Translations under genes and position numbers: made by a program
Assembly: GCA_036417435.1 (NCBI GenBank)
Contig: CM070903.1
Location: forward strand, 2,725,001 to 2,789,000
Source: Inia geoffrensis
Lineage: Eukaryota > Chordata > Mammalia > Artiodactyla > Iniidae
Direction of reading: 5' to 3'
DNA length: 64,000 bases
Shown: in pieces, positions 32,191-44,482 of the stretch
Layout: each line of letters opens with the position of its first letter
Numbering within the stretch: position 1 is the stretch's first letter
The notes under the pieces: model-generated
Told to the model about the DNA's origin: nothing
Seen by the model: the letters and a program-made list of their open reading frames with translations, nothing else
The model's database searches: none

Positions 32191-34867
32191 CGACCCCCCG
32201 CGGCTCGGTGTGACTGTGGGGTCCTGTCCTGGCCCCATCAAGTGGCTCAGACCCCTGGAGACCTCCCCTCTGCCTGCCAGTTCCCCAGCCCAGCAGCCCT
32301 GCTGCCCCCTCGCTGGCCTGTGATCTCTGGGTGGGTCCACCTCAGGACAGTCCAGCTTGCTAAGGGCCAGCGGCGGTCCTGGCTCTTCCTGGCCAGCAGG
32401 GGCTGGGGCTGGCCGTTTCTGAGCATGGCACCTGACCTCTGAGCCACTCGGGACAGAGCCACAGGACGCGATGCCAAAGAATCCTCAGCCGGTGATATGC
32501 TGTCACCGTGACCGGCCCAGGCCTGCAGAACTGGCTGAGCGAGGCCTTGGAGAGCAGCGACCTATACTGCTGTGAGCTACGCGGACCAGGGCAGGGCAGA
32601 CGCCCTCCTCCCCTCACCTGCTCCAGGCCACCAGTTGGGGCAGTGCCCCACTTCTGGAGGGTGTGGCCTCTGAAGTCTGAGGCTGCTTTTGCCCGACCCC
32701 AGTGTGGACGTGACTCATGATGGAGGCTTCCTGGGAGGGCGGAGGGACCAGGCCGAGAGGGATGGGAAGGGCGTCTGGCCACAAATAGCTGCACGCGTGC
32801 TAAGCTCCCAGCCCCCTACAATGCAGTGGGTGGGGTGGGCCTTGGGGCTGGGGCCCACACCCTGGGAACAGTGAGGCCACCTGGCTGGGCAGCGGGGAGC
32901 CCAGGCTGGGACACCCACCACCCGAGAGGAGCCAGGATATCTGGGGCCTCCTCTTTCTCTCCCTCCCCTTAGTCAGTGTGGGGCAGGGGGTTCCCTGGTG
33001 TCATTGCCAGCGCAGGTAGCGTTGTCCCTGGGGCTCAGTGTAAGGGGAAGGGTGGGCACGTGCTCACCTCAGGCCTCTGGGTGCCTAAGAAGTGTGCCTC
33101 GGCCACAGGAGCCCCCAGGCACCCCTTGGGGTGGGGGGTTGTAGAGCACTGGCCCAGAGACGGGCGACAGCACACGGGCCCTCGGAGTGGACAGGGGAGC
33201 CCAGGGGTGGTGGCCCTTCCTTCCACCCATGGAGCCTGGACCCTGAGTGCTCACCTCACACTGCTGGCGGCTGGTGAGCAGCGGCCGTGGTTTTGGACGC
33301 TGGTTTTCCACGCGGCAAAGGCCTGGCAGCCCCTGGGTCACCCCGAGCACACTCTGTGCCGTCAGCTCAGGGCTTCCATGGGACGGAAGTGCCCTGCCTG
33401 TGGGTCAGGACACGCGGGGCCACGGGCCTGAGTGGTTTCCAAGGTGCCTTCTCTCCGCAGCGAGCCCCGGGCCGGGGCCCCCAGCCAGGCCCCGCTCCGC
33501 TCGGCGGACATCAAAGGGGGCTTCCTCGGCCCCCCGTCCCATCCTCCAGCTCCGGCCGGGGGTCCTCTAGGGTTAAGACCCTGGGCACACCCGCCCTTAG
33601 CAGCTCTGTTTCAGCCTCAAGCCTGAATCGCAGGCCTCATCTCAGGAATGTTCCAGTTCTGTCCCCTCTAGGACCCCCTCTCCAGGGACAGCTCCGTATG
33701 AAGCCCCAGCTTGGAGGGGTGGGTTCCCCTGAGAGAACAGAGCAAAGGGGCCCGTGTGTAGGTCAGGTGGGTCTGCAGAGTGCAGGGCTCCAGTTCAGCA
33801 CATCTGGGTGTCAGACCCTCATGATTCAAATCCCACCCCACCCCACCCCCGCCAGGGAGTGACTAGCAGGCTTGCTCGACAGGACAGTCAGGGCCCCTCT
33901 ACGTCCGGGGGTGCTGAGGTCTGGCAGGATCCCCACAGCCCGGCGGCTGCAGGGACACCGCCCCACCTCCTCCTGCCTCCCTCGCTGGTCGGGAATCCCC
34001 ACATCCTGTTCTGTTCTCATCGCCTCGGGACCCCTCCCGCCCGGGAGCTGGGGACTGTGCCCACGGTGGCCAGGGCATCCAGTGGCCAGGCCTTTGCCCA
34101 GTGGCCGCCCTGCCCTTTGCACTTGGAGGAGGGTTGGAGGAGGCTGGGCTTGTGGAATGACCCTGACCCTCCCTGCCAGGCCACTCGGCCCTACGTCACT
34201 CTGGCCATCCACGGTGAGCCCCGCCCAGTGCCCTGCACCTGCTTCCCAAGCTCTCCCACATCCTGACCTGGCAGAAGATGCTCATCTTTGCAGGGTGACC
34301 TGATGACCAGGAGAGGCTGGGTGTCCCTGGGGCTCCTTGCTGGCGGGGGACGGGGCTGGGTGCGGGGTGATGTCCATCCAGCCCGGGCCCCAGGTGCAGC
34401 CCCGGGCCAGCAAGGATCAACATCTTCACTCACCTGTAACCCATTTGGGCTGCAAGAGCAGGAAGCCCCTGTTTGAGCTGACGCCCATGGCTCTGGTCAT
34501 CTGGGAAGGGACACGGCCCCCTTTTCCAGGCTCCCCAGTCTGTCGGCCCCTCTTCCCCCACGCCCGCAGCCCATTCCCCGCAGCCCTCCCCCTTGCCCTA
34601 GCAAGGAGCCCTAACCCCCAAGAGCGGACCGGCCAGCGTTCTGGGCACATGTCCTGGGGAGGGAGGGACTGGCCGTGACTCCGGGCTGCCTCCTATTCTG
34701 TGTGGTTGCTACACCGAGGGCCCTGGGGTGTCATGTCCCTTAACCGTCCCAGCCCTTAACAGAGGCTCTGTGATGCTCAGGTTCCGGGAGGGGGGACCCC
34801 AGGCTGTAACTGCCTCCTGGTCCCATGCCACAGGGGACAGAACCGAGATTTCCACGCTGCTCATCTC
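32191..34867. other. GC-rich unique sequence, no gene recognised
   Basis: About 2.7 kb without an identified repeat. A splice-acceptor-like 'gtgccttctctccgcag' ends at 33461 and is followed by about 110 CpG-rich bases that stay open in two frames. No coding homology or donor could be confirmed. A (CCCCA)n-like patch lies at 33833-33850. Confidence 0.45.
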
Positions 34868-35080
34868 TCAGATCAAGAGTCCTGTTGCCGTAACACGTGA
34901 CCACAAACCCGTGGCTTCTGATACGCATTTACTCTCTTACAGTCTCTGGGGTCAGACACCCTCCTCGGGTCTCACTGGGCTAAAGGCAAAGCGTGGGCAG
35001 CGCCGCTTCCCTCTGAGGCTCTGGGGGAGAACCCACCTCCCGGTCTTTCTGGCTTCTGGGGGGCCTGCTCTCTTGGGCTC
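34868..35080 (-). mobile_element. MLT1-type LTR fragment
   Basis: 'gttgccgtaacacgtgaccacaaa', 'gcatttactctcttacagtctctgggg' and 'aagcgtgggcagcgccgcttcc' match the 3' half of an MLT1 LTR on the minus strand. The 5' half is absent or too diverged to recognise. Confidence 0.6.
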
Positions 35081-37559
35081 GTGGCCCCTCCTCTACTCAC
35101 AGCCAGCGGTGGGCGCCAAGTATTTCTCACACTGCATCTCTCTGACATTGATTCTCCCCTTCCCCGTTTAAGGGACCCCTGCAAGTGCCCCAGGCCCGCC
35201 CAGAGAATCTAGGGCCATCCTCCCACTTCGGGGGTAGGACACGAGGAACCTGAGCTCCCTCATGCTGTAGAAGGTAACATATTCACAGGCTCCGGGATTA
35301 GGATGCAGACAGCTTTGGGGGCCACTAGGCTGCCTCCCACTCTCGGCCCTGGCGCTCTGCCCACACGGTCTCGGTTGACCTCGTGAACGTGCATCTCGTC
35401 CCGCCAAGGACATAGAGGCTCCCCACCACGACTTCTCTTCTCTGCTCACCTCATCCATGGCGCCAGGCCCGGCAGCCTGGGAGGATCGGATGGCCGGTTC
35501 ACAGGCTGCCCATTGTGCTTCTCTGGGTGGAGCCCACGGAGGCTGGCAAGCCCGCAGCGGGCATCCTCCCGCCCCAGTAAACAGACCTTTGTTCCAGCGG
35601 CTGGGTCCCCACCCTGCGCTTCGCAGGTCAAGCCCAGGCTCTGAATCCGGCTTCCTGCCTGCTGGCTGGGCGACTATACTGTCATCTGGTCACCTGGACA
35701 GTCAGTGCCATGAGCTGTCACCAGCATCTGATGGACCAAGGCTCAGACCCGAAGGCTCGGGGGAAGGGTGAGCAGAGCCTCCCGGGAGCATTCAGTGTAA
35801 ACCACCCACTGGCGTGGAGGAGAATGCAACACGAGAACGAATTTTAAGTCAAAACCTGAGATTCCAAAGAAACGGCAGCTTTGTCGTGGGTACCTGGGAC
35901 CCTCCCGGGTCTCTGGGGTGCTGTTCATGGCTTCCACACAAAGGAGAGTTCTCAAGGAAAGGGCGAGCCCCACTACCCGGCCCCGCCCCGCCAAGCGGCA
36001 CTTACGCGTCTACTGACCAGCAGTGCTGGGGGGTGGGTAGCAGTTATTGTCACTATTGTCGCCAAGGAAGAAAAGAGACAGGAGGGGAAAGTACGAGTGA
36101 CAGCACCTGCAGCCACGCCAAGGGTTGGCTCTGAAAGGAAAGGAAAAAGGACCCATGGGAGAGGCCAGGATCACAGTGGAAGGGAAGCAGAGTCTCGACC
36201 CCTGGCCAGCCCCTCTCCCCTCCTGGGTGGCCTCTGCTCCAGAAACTTCCATTTCACTCCATGGGGACCAACTTCCATCCTGCCCTGGGACTGTGCTCCC
36301 TCTAGGAGCCCTTGATCCCACTTTGATGGGTTTGGTGTCCCCAGGACTCAGGAGTGGGGGACACTTTGGGAAGCAGCCAGCCCCAGAAACCTGTCCCCAC
36401 GTGGACATGGCATGTCCCCGCTGGGTGGACTGTGGATCCAGAGTCCAGGGGACAGAAGGGCTGAGGACCTGGCTCTGGGCCCCTGCGCAGTGTCATGACC
36501 TGCTGACAGCGGTGAGGTGCCCCGAGGTCTGGGGGCAGCTTCAGGACAGGGAAAACAGGACCAGGGGTGGGAGAGGGAGGGGAAAACAAAGGGGCTGCTT
36601 TTGTGAACACAGACCTGGAAGGGGACGAGGGTAGGGGACAGGGAGAAGGCAGGAAAAGAGCTGGAAGGCAAGAGGGGTCGGGGAGATGGGTTTTATCCCA
36701 GAACTTGCGTTTCCCCACCCGGCGCTGTTTGGGGAGGGTGCTGTATTCCCCATGGCGAGGGTCTGCCTTTCCTCCATCCCCAAGGCCCGAGGCCACCCCC
36801 CACCCAGCAGGATCTCCTAGCACCCCGGGAGCAACCAGGGCAAGTTCCAGGGCCACTTTGGATCCCCCACTTCAGTGACGGGCCAATGCCCGCTACACCC
36901 AGGCCTGTCTGATGCCAACAGGCTCCCGAGTGCTGGCTTCCACCCCAGCTTCTGGGGAAGGACCCACAGGGCAGGCTGCATCCCTGAGCTCAGCCTGGAT
37001 CTCCAGACGCAGTGATGGGGGCCTTGTACAGGGGCTGCTGGCGTGCTCGGGGATGAGTGTGGCATGCCTGGCACACCACGTGACTGGCATCTTTCAGAAT
37101 CGAGCAGGAAACAGATGGCCCACTCATGGGGGGCGGTGGAAGAGGTTTGTTAATGAAAAGAACATTTCAGAGGTGTTGGCAGGGTTGAGGGAAACAACAA
37201 GGGCTGCTGAGGCATCAAGGCGCCTGTGCGAGTAGAAACTATGAGCACCCCAGGCGGAAGGGGCACAGGAAGGAAAGCTGACACCAGGGTGAGGGCAGGA
37301 GCCCTGGGAAGGACCACCTAGCAGGACCTGTGCTCCTGGAGAGACGGGCACTGTGGGATGCAGCACCTCTATGCCAGTCCTGCCCTGCCTCCGACTGGCG
37401 AGGCCCAAGCTGGAAGCCAGAGGGTGACGGGACCGAGTGAGCCAAGTCACCGCCTGCTGGGCAGCTTCCTGGAGTACAGTGGAGGCAGGAGAGAGGGATG
37501 GAAGTATGTGGGGTAAACAGGAATACCCAGGCATTACCCCCCAAGTAGTAGTGACCAGA
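35081..37559. other. GC-rich unique sequence, no gene recognised
   Basis: No repeat family was recognised. A purine-rich patch (36555-36680) contains 'gggagagggaggggaaaac'. Frames up to 184 codons lack any known domain. Confidence 0.45.
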
Positions 37560-38140
37560 CTGTGATGATGACAGTGGTGGTGACGGTGATGGTGGTGGTG
37601 GTGATGGTGGTAGAGGTGGCAGTGGTGGTCATGGTGGTTTGATGGTGATGGTGGTGGTGGTGGTGGTGATAATGGTGACAGTGGTGGTGATGGTGGTGAT
37701 GATGGTGATGGTGATGGTGGTGGTGATGATGGTGGTGATAATGGTGATGGTGGTGGTGACAGTGATGGTGGTGGTGGTGGTGATAATGGTGACGGTGGTG
37801 ATGATGGTGGTGGTGGTGGTGGTGATGATGATGGTGATGGTGATAATGGTGATGGTGGCGGTGATGATGGTGGTGATAATGGTGATGGTGGTGGTGATAA
37901 TCGTGATGGTGGTGGTGATTATGGTGGTGATAATGGTGATGGTGGTGGTGATGATGGTGGTGATAATGGTGATGGTGGTGGTTGTGGTGGTAATAACGGT
38001 GATGGTGGTGGTGATGATGGTGATGGTGGTTGTGATAATAGTGGTGGTGATGGTGGTGGTGATAATGGTGACGGTGGTGGTGATGATGCTGATGGTGGTG
38101 GTGATGATGGTGATGGTGATGGTGGTGGTGTTGCTGACAA
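37560..38140. repeat. (TGG/TGA)n trinucleotide-derived satellite, ~580 bp
   Basis: The plus strand is built from GATGGTGGT and GATAATGGT units with a 3-bp base period and higher-order 9- to 27-bp periodicity. Rare C substitutions occur. The minus strand therefore reads as an uninterrupted poly-His frame of about 219 codons. The plus strand reads as Val/Met-rich frames of about 175 codons. These frames follow from the repeat and are not evidence of a gene. A tract this long is likely to be length-polymorphic. Confidence 0.95.
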
Positions 38141-38845
38141 TGTCCCCAGTGCTGGAAACGAGATAATCCCTTTTCTAGAGAGTCTGGAACCATTTCATGG
38201 CATTTCGCTATCTGCTTTCAGGTCAGCATCCTAAACTCCAGGTTTCCTTTGGAAACACTGCACGAATCATCCCCCATCCTCCCCACCCCTGTTCAGGCTG
38301 GCTGCCAGTGTATGCAGAGGGCCACCTGGCCACAGGAAATTACCTCTGGCCAGGACAGTCCTGTCGGCCATGAACCCACCCCAGCTGCCATTCATCCGGA
38401 CCATGAACGCATCCTTGCCCTCCCGCACCACTGAGCACAGGCCACACTTCCTGTGGAGGCTCCAGTGCCCATAACTGACCCCCTCGTACATGAGTTACTT
38501 AGATGCCAAGGTCCAAACAGGCCACTCACAGGAAGTAGCCGCTGGGGTTGTGGGTGCGCCCCACCCCGGGCCCTCCTGCCCAGATGACCACCCACCGCCC
38601 AGACGGGGCTGACTTCCTCTCCCTGCCCTCCACCTCTCATGTCCCCCTCCTCCAGCCTCCTCCGTCCAGGGTGGAGCTTCTCCCACCACGGGGGGATGTG
38701 GGAATGTGAGTCCCAGGGAGGAACGTGCCAGCCAAGCCCCCTCCCCAGGACCTGGATGTGCTCCTCCCGAGTCTAGTGGCACAGCCCTCTGACCCTGGCT
38801 TCTTTCTGCATGAGTTCACTTGGTCACTCTTTAAACCAGGCTTAA
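38141..38845. other. GC-rich unique sequence, nothing recognised
   Basis: No repeat or gene was recognised between the TGG/TGA satellite and the CA-rich block. Confidence 0.4.
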
Positions 38846-38985
38846 GTACAAACACACTCACACACACACATCCGTGCATGCGCACCTGCAGCACTCACAC
38901 GGATACTCACACGAGACGTGTCACGTGCACACGCACGCTCACACAGCACACCCACGTTCACTCACACACACACGCACGCACACTG
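38846..38985. repeat. CA-rich degenerate repeat
   Basis: ACACAC/ACACGC/ACTCACAC alternation over about 140 bp. It is degenerate relative to the perfect (CA)n at 18930 and is probably an old dinucleotide repeat. Confidence 0.8.
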
Positions 38986-39444
38986 CAGCTTCCTTTTGCC
39001 ACTCTGAGGTTTAGGTGCAGCCCCCATGGAACGTGGTGGGAAAGTGGGCTCTCACTTGGTCCCTTCTTGCTGCATTACAGGATCTCGGGCATAGGAGCAG
39101 ACCCTGTCCCGCGTGGCCGTCAGAGCTCTCGGAGGGGCTTTGAGGGGCAGAGCCCAGCCTGTAGAAGGTCAGGTGACCCGCCTGCAGGCTAGTTGTCACC
39201 CTCAGGAGGACTCAGAACAGCCTGGGTCCTGACCCTACACCACGAGAATAGTTCTCTAGGGGTCACAGCAGGGTGTCCGATAAATGTTTGCACGGCTTTG
39301 GCATGGGTCTTGGAATTAAAGATGTCTTCACAACAGTGAATGGTCACTATGACTCATGGGTGCCTCCCCCCAGCTCAGCCCTCTGTCCCGGACTCCAGGC
39401 TGGAGACCTGCTTCCCCCACTTGGCCGTCCCATAGACTGAGCGA
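38986..39444. other. Unique sequence, nothing recognised
   Basis: No diagnostic motif apart from a possible short repeat fragment near 39275-39330. Confidence 0.35.
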
Positions 39445-39615
39445 GGGATGGCCCTCCCCGCCTGCCACCCGCATTCTTCCAGTTGTTCAGATCAAATCCA
39501 AGTTCTCAGGAAACCCCACTGGCTCTATCTTCAGAGCACATCTGGGATCTGCCCACTTCACCTGGCTGGATCACCCACTGGTGTCCCTGCCACCCTTACC
39601 ACCATCTGTCCTCCA
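39445..39615 (+). repeat. LINE-2 fossil
   Basis: 'gttcagatcaaatccaagttctc', 'actggctctatcttcagagcacatctgggatctgcccacttc' and 'cctgccacccttaccaccatct' match the order of an L2 ORF2 3' region. It is an ancient, inactive element. Confidence 0.55.
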
Positions 39616-39739
39616 CGTGCCAGCCAAGGAAGCCTACAAACACATGTGGGAGGTGTTGCCACTCGGCTTCCAGACCCGGGGCTGCCTCGCCCACCAGCAA
39701 ACGTAAAAGGGAGACCACCCCCTCTAGGCTGCCCCCGTT

Positions 39740-39755
39740 CTGCCTGCCCTGCTTT
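39740..39755. repeat. Target-site duplication, left copy (L1 3' stub)
   Basis: ctgcctgccctgcttt is repeated exactly at 39926-39941. Confidence 0.95.
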
Positions 39756-39925
39756 TTTTTTTTTTTTTTTTAATTGAAGTGCAGTAGATTTACAATGTGG
39801 CGCCAATCTCTGCTGTACAGCAAAGTGGCTCCGTTACGCACATACATACCTTCGTTTTTCATATTCTTTTCCATTCTGGTTTATCCCAGGAGATTGGATA
39901 TAGTTCCCTGTGCTCTAAAGGAGGA
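39756..39925 (-). mobile_element. Severely 5'-truncated L1 (3' UTR only)
   Basis: The plus-strand poly-T start (39756-39771) is followed by 'aattgaagtgcagtagatttacaatg', 'ctgctgtacagcaaagtgg' and 'tatagttccctgtgctc', the complement of an artiodactyl-type L1 3' UTR. It is about 170 bp and flanked by a perfect 16-bp target duplication. Confidence 0.92.
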
Positions 39926-39941
39926 CTGCCTGCCCTGCTTT
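39926..39941. repeat. Target-site duplication, right copy (L1 3' stub)
   Basis: Exact copy of 39740-39755. Confidence 0.95.
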
Positions 39942-40939
39942 CGTGCACCACTTAGCACATCCTCACCTCCTAACTTCCTTCTATGTTCTCTCTTTGCCCC
40001 TCTCTGTCTTCCTGCACAAGTTCCATGAAGTCCCGGGTTTCTCTGTTTTGCTCACTGACGAGGAGGGTGCCGAGGGCCCCCCCCGACCCCGCCTGGCCCC
40101 GCCCCCCCGCCCCCCCTCACCTGGCCCCCCGGGAGGTGCTCAGCAAATATTTGCAAAGTAAATGAGCGCATGGAATGCACCTCTATTTCCAGCCCAGCCA
40201 GGCCCCTAGAAACCCAGAAACACAGGCACATTGCAAAGGGGAAGAAAGTCGTGGCCTTGAGGGTTTGAAGAGGGTGTCCGTTTGAAGTGCTGGCTAAGAA
40301 AGTTTTTCTCTTCCTCAGATCTCTCTGCAGCCTCCTGCAGGTCTCCTGGGCACCAGGTTTCGTGGGCAGCTGACCTGACGGGTTGCATAGGGGAGGGGGC
40401 TCTGGGGTGGCCTGGCGCTGCAGCTGCTTTATTTCCAAATGCCTGAAATTCTGGAATTGTTCCCACACAGCCAAGCCAGGGCCAACCGAGGGCTGCCCCC
40501 CTTTAAGCTGGCCACTGGGAGGTCAGGCTTTGGCACTCTTCCGAGAGCAGAGAGCCGGGGTCCTGGCCCTGGAGCCCAGAGGCTGGCCGTATGGGCGTGG
40601 CGGCCCCGAGCGTGGCCCTCCCAGCCCTCCCCATGGAGTGGAGAGGCAGCCCAGCCTGGCCCCCTCACTGTCACATGTGGCTCGCTCAGGCCACTTTCCA
40701 TTAGTGTCAAACGCGCATAGATCTTGACCTGGAGCTGATGGGAGAAGAGGGGGAAGAAGACGGCTTTAGACAACTTGCATACCTGGGGGGGTCACCAGGG
40801 CCAGACCCCCAAAGGGCACCCTATCCCAGCAGCAGGCTGGGAGTGGCCCTTGTGCACACCCCTCTCTCCCTCTGTCCGTCTGTCTGTCTCTCACACACAC
40901 GGACCTGCATGGTACAAGACAGGAAGAGTCTGTGATACG
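39942..40939. other. GC-rich unique sequence with a C-rich patch
   Basis: 40075-40135 is extremely C-rich ('ccccccccgaccccgcctgg' and similar), so the minus strand carries several G runs. 'ggtgctcagcaaatatttgcaaagtaaatgag' at 40134-40165 resembles the tail of a MIR or L2. No gene was recognised. Confidence 0.45.
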
Positions 40940-41040
40940 AGTGGCCGCAGTGCCCACTGTGTACTTCCCAGATGTGTACTTAGCACCTACTGTGTTCCCA
41001 GACCCGTGTGCCCTGTGGGACCTCCCCGGCGTGAGGTATA
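40940..41040 (-). repeat. MIR or L2 tail fossil
   Basis: 'tgtacttagcacctactgtgttcccagaccc' matches the reverse complement of the common 'gcactgggcacacagtaggtgct' tail block of MIR and L2. Confidence 0.5.
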
Positions 41041-41179
41041 AGGGCCCCGGAAAGCAAGAAGGTTCTCCTGGGGCGATGTCAGGAATCATCCTCAGGACTG
41101 TCAGGCGCTGGTGGACTCCACCTTCCCAGACACAATTTCCTCTTCATCTGGTAACCAACCCCTCTTTGCTTTCCTTTAG

Positions 41180-41690
41180 GGAAAACTCCTGCCCGTTCAT
41201 AGTGAGCACAGCAGCTTTTCTTGTTGGTTTTACAGCCCCACCATATCCAGGACCATCATATGAGCTGGCTGAGGTCACATGATCCAAGGCCAGCCAATGA
41301 GAGAACAGCATTTCCCCACCCACAGAAATCAGCACAGCGACAAGCATGTGACCCGAGTCCAAAAAATCAAAGTCCTGCCCAGGATGTTGCTAGAACAGAG
41401 AAGACAGTATGACCCTGATCTTCCAAGTTGAGAGTTCCAAAGAGCCCCTAAGACTAGCACTCCTGGGCCATCTTTACCTGAGAGTGAAGCCAACACAGGT
41501 AAAATCAGACTGAATGAGATGATGCCCAGTGATATCTTTCGAGCGCCTGGATCCAGCTGTGCCTGAGGGCCACTGCACCCTACACTTTCTCGTTAAGTGA
41601 ACCAGCAAACTCCCTTCTTTTCTGAAATGAGCTTGGGTTGGGGTTCAGTCATCTGCAATCAGAAAGAATCCTGAGCAATGCAACTGAAAT
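41180..41690 (+). repeat. Ancient mammalian interspersed repeat, family uncertain
   Basis: The order of motifs is 'aggtcacatgatccaaggccagccaatgagag', 'catgtgacccgagtcc', 'agagtgaagccaacacag', 'gcgcctggatccagctgtgcctga', 'gtgaaccagcaaactccctt' and 'gggttcagtcatctgcaatcagaaagaatcctgagcaa'. I recognise this as a widespread mammalian repeat but cannot name its family with confidence. It is non-coding. Confidence 0.6.
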
Positions 41691-44055
41691 GGGGTTTCCT
41701 AGACTTTTATAGGGGAGAAAACTAACAGGAGTGTACTAGTAAGATAAAGCTTTCCTGGACCTTAAAAGTGGGAAGGGGACCCCAGGTTTGGGCAGGTACA
41801 TATGTGGACCCACCTTGTCCCTGGCTGCTCTCTAAAGAGCCCCCAGAGGCTGGGCTTCCACCCATTGGAAGCCTCCTGCTGACCACTAGGCACTGGGGCA
41901 ACTGTGTTTACAGCAGCCTTGTTCTCTTTCTGGCCTCTGCTGCCGCTCGTCCCCCATCGTAAGCTCTGTAGACAGAATGCTGTGCCGTGGAGCGGGCTCA
42001 GACTGAGCCCCCCAGGGCTCTCCCTCCAATACACACGTTCCACGCCTCCCTGAGGGTCAGCCCCGTGGAGCTCTGGCATGGAGGGCCCGCAGTGTGTGCC
42101 GCAGAGAAATGTCCTGCCGACAGCGGTGAGCTACACAGACAGAAATCGGGCTTCGGTCGTAGAGAACTGAGCCACCGCCCATCTCACCACCCTTCCCCCC
42201 AGCGGAGGCAAACACACCATCCATCTGAAGCCTGAGCCCAGGGAAGTGTGAAAGGACAGCGCCTGGGCTGTGGCTCCTACCCGTCTGCCCACACAGGACC
42301 CAGGCGGGGGTGGGTGTCCTTCCTGCCTTGGACATGATGCAGGGCAGCATCTGAGAGGCACTCCTTCTGGCCTTCCGTCACCCAACAGCTTGGGGGAGGC
42401 GGTGTGGCAAAAGCGGACCTAAGCCCAGACCTTGGGAGGGCAGATTGCAAAAATGCCCTGAAAAGAAAGATCTGGCTTCATCGCCACGACAAAGGGGAGT
42501 CTGAAAGTGAAGACAAACGAGAGACCCAGGGTTGGGGGGGTGGGGCGGAAATTTAGATGATAATATGGCAGTGGGTCCTGTCCCCTCAGCTGTCACCTTG
42601 AGCCTGACCACGTGCGAGATGTTGAGGCTCCGGAACTTTCCGGAACTCTCGGGGCACTCTCTAAAACCTGGAAAAGGTAGCGTGGCCTGACTTACAAAGC
42701 AGAGAGAGGCAGAGGCAAGAAACTCTGTCCTGGTGAACAAACCACCAACAGAGCAGAGCGCTGGACGGGCGTGGGCTCTGAGCAGGGATGGGCCTCTGGG
42801 AGGAAAGGTCTTCAGCAAAGCGGGGGCCCCAGGGCCTGAGCAGCCTGGAGGGAGAGAAGGGGGCTCTGGGTCCCCTCAGCCCCCTCTTCCCCCTAGCCCA
42901 GCTGAGCTGTTTTTTAAAGAATCTTTGCAAAGAACTAGAAAGGACAATCACCAAACAATTCAGCACTGCAACAAATAGCAGCATGAAAATAATTATTTCA
43001 AGCCACAGGTGCCTAGTTCCAAGAATTCCCACCAAAGTGGAGACAGCCTGAAGTAGCCTATGAGCCCCTTGGGTGGAGAGGACTGTGAGTCCTCTAGGGG
43101 ACATCGTCAGGTTTGTGGGCCCCGGCCGTGTGCCTCTGGGGACATCTGGATGGACCGCAAGTGAGCAGACCCCAGCTGTGTGGGCAAACGGCGCAGGTGC
43201 CCCTCAGGGCCTGCCTGCCGGTTGGGGGATGTGGACCATGGGCCCAGCTGACGGGGACGGAGCTGCCGGACGCCTGCGCCCCAGGGAGCCCAGGAGAAGG
43301 GACCGGCCGTTTCTGACTCACCTGGGCAGCCCGCCTCCACCAGGACCTCACGAGAGTCTCCGCACACATGGGGACGGCGGTCCCGTGTGTGGAGAGGCGA
43401 GCTCTCCTCCCCCTTCTCTGCAGCTCCTCCGTCAACACAAATTAGATGGGCGTCTGTTGCCCACCCGAATTCTGTGACTTCCATGGACAGATGGCCACAC
43501 GTGGACCAGAAAGAGCACACGACCGCAGGCCTGGGGTGGGCTGACCAAAGACAGCAGATCAGCGGAGCTGATGTGTGACAAGGACCTCGGGCCACATTCC
43601 CATGGAGATGCTGGTGGGAGTCTGGCTTTGAATGTGCCGAAGCCGGGGTGTCAAGGCCCCGGGAGGAAACACCCCACCAGACCAGGGATGTACCTGGAGT
43701 TTGGGAGGGGCCAGGGGCTTGCAGGACGGGCTTGAGTCTGGTGGGTGTCGAGGGCGCTGCTGCCTTCTCTCTGGTTTCCTGGCTGTCCCCATGACTAAAT
43801 TCTCCGAGTCGTTTCTGCAGTGTTTATGGAAATATAATTTTGCCCGGAGATACATGTGTAACTGAGAATCTTTTAATGTCTGTTTACAGTCGCCATTCTT
43901 GCTTGAGTGATTACAAGCATCGTGGGAGTTGACTGCAGCTGCGGTGGTCTCCGTCGGCACGGAGCCCTGGGTGCCTGTCTCTGGGATTCGAGTGCCACTT
44001 CACTTGGCATAGTCCTCTGGGTCCAGAACACATAGTGACCTCGGAGGTGAGTCCA
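41691..44055. other. Mostly GC-rich unique sequence, no gene recognised
   Basis: An AT-richer patch lies at 42900-43030 and another at 43790-43930. Neither matches a repeat I know, and either could be conserved non-coding sequence. Frames up to 162 codons have no domain. Confidence 0.45.
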
Positions 44056-44482
44056 TCTCTAACAGTGTCCTGGGGCTGCTGCAACAAAGGACTACAAACC
44101 AGGCAGTTTAAACAACAGAATTGCCTTTTCTCACAGTTCTGGAGGCCAGAAGTCTGAGATCAAAGGGTGAGCAGGCCCGCGGTCCTTCTGAAGGGCTCTA
44201 GGGGAGGATCCTTCCTCGTTTCTTCCAGCTTCTGGTGGTTACCAGTAATCCATGGCATCCCTTGGCCTGTGGCCACATCACCCCATCTCTCCCTCTGTCA
44301 TCACATGGCTTTCTCCCTGTGTCGCTGTGTCTTCTTGTAAGCGCACCAGTCATTGGACTTAGGGCCTGCCAGAATCCATCGTGACCTCATCTTAAGCTGA
44401 TCATACCTGCAAAGATCCTATTCCCAAATGAGGCCATGTTGTGATATTCCGGGTGAGATTTCGGGGAACCCTATTCGACCCA
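44056..44482 (-). mobile_element. MLT1-type (ERVL-MaLR) solo LTR
   Basis: The minus strand carries, in order, the complements of 'cgggtgagatttcgggg', 'caaagatcctattcccaaatgagg', 'cattggacttagggcctgcc', 'cccttggcctgtggcc', 'tctcacagttctggaggccag' and 'gtcctggggctgctgcaacaaagg'. It is about 425 bp, a complete LTR without internal sequence. Confidence 0.8.

Noticed and set aside
37560..38140. CRISPR-like regular repeat pattern
   Set aside because: No conserved repeat/unique-spacer alternation; it is a simple trinucleotide-derived satellite in a vertebrate genome.
37534..38193. 219-codon minus-strand ORF that is mostly histidine
   Set aside because: It is fully explained by the TGG/TGA trinucleotide satellite; all three frames of both strands stay nearly open. 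No flanking coding sequence, so not called as a gene.
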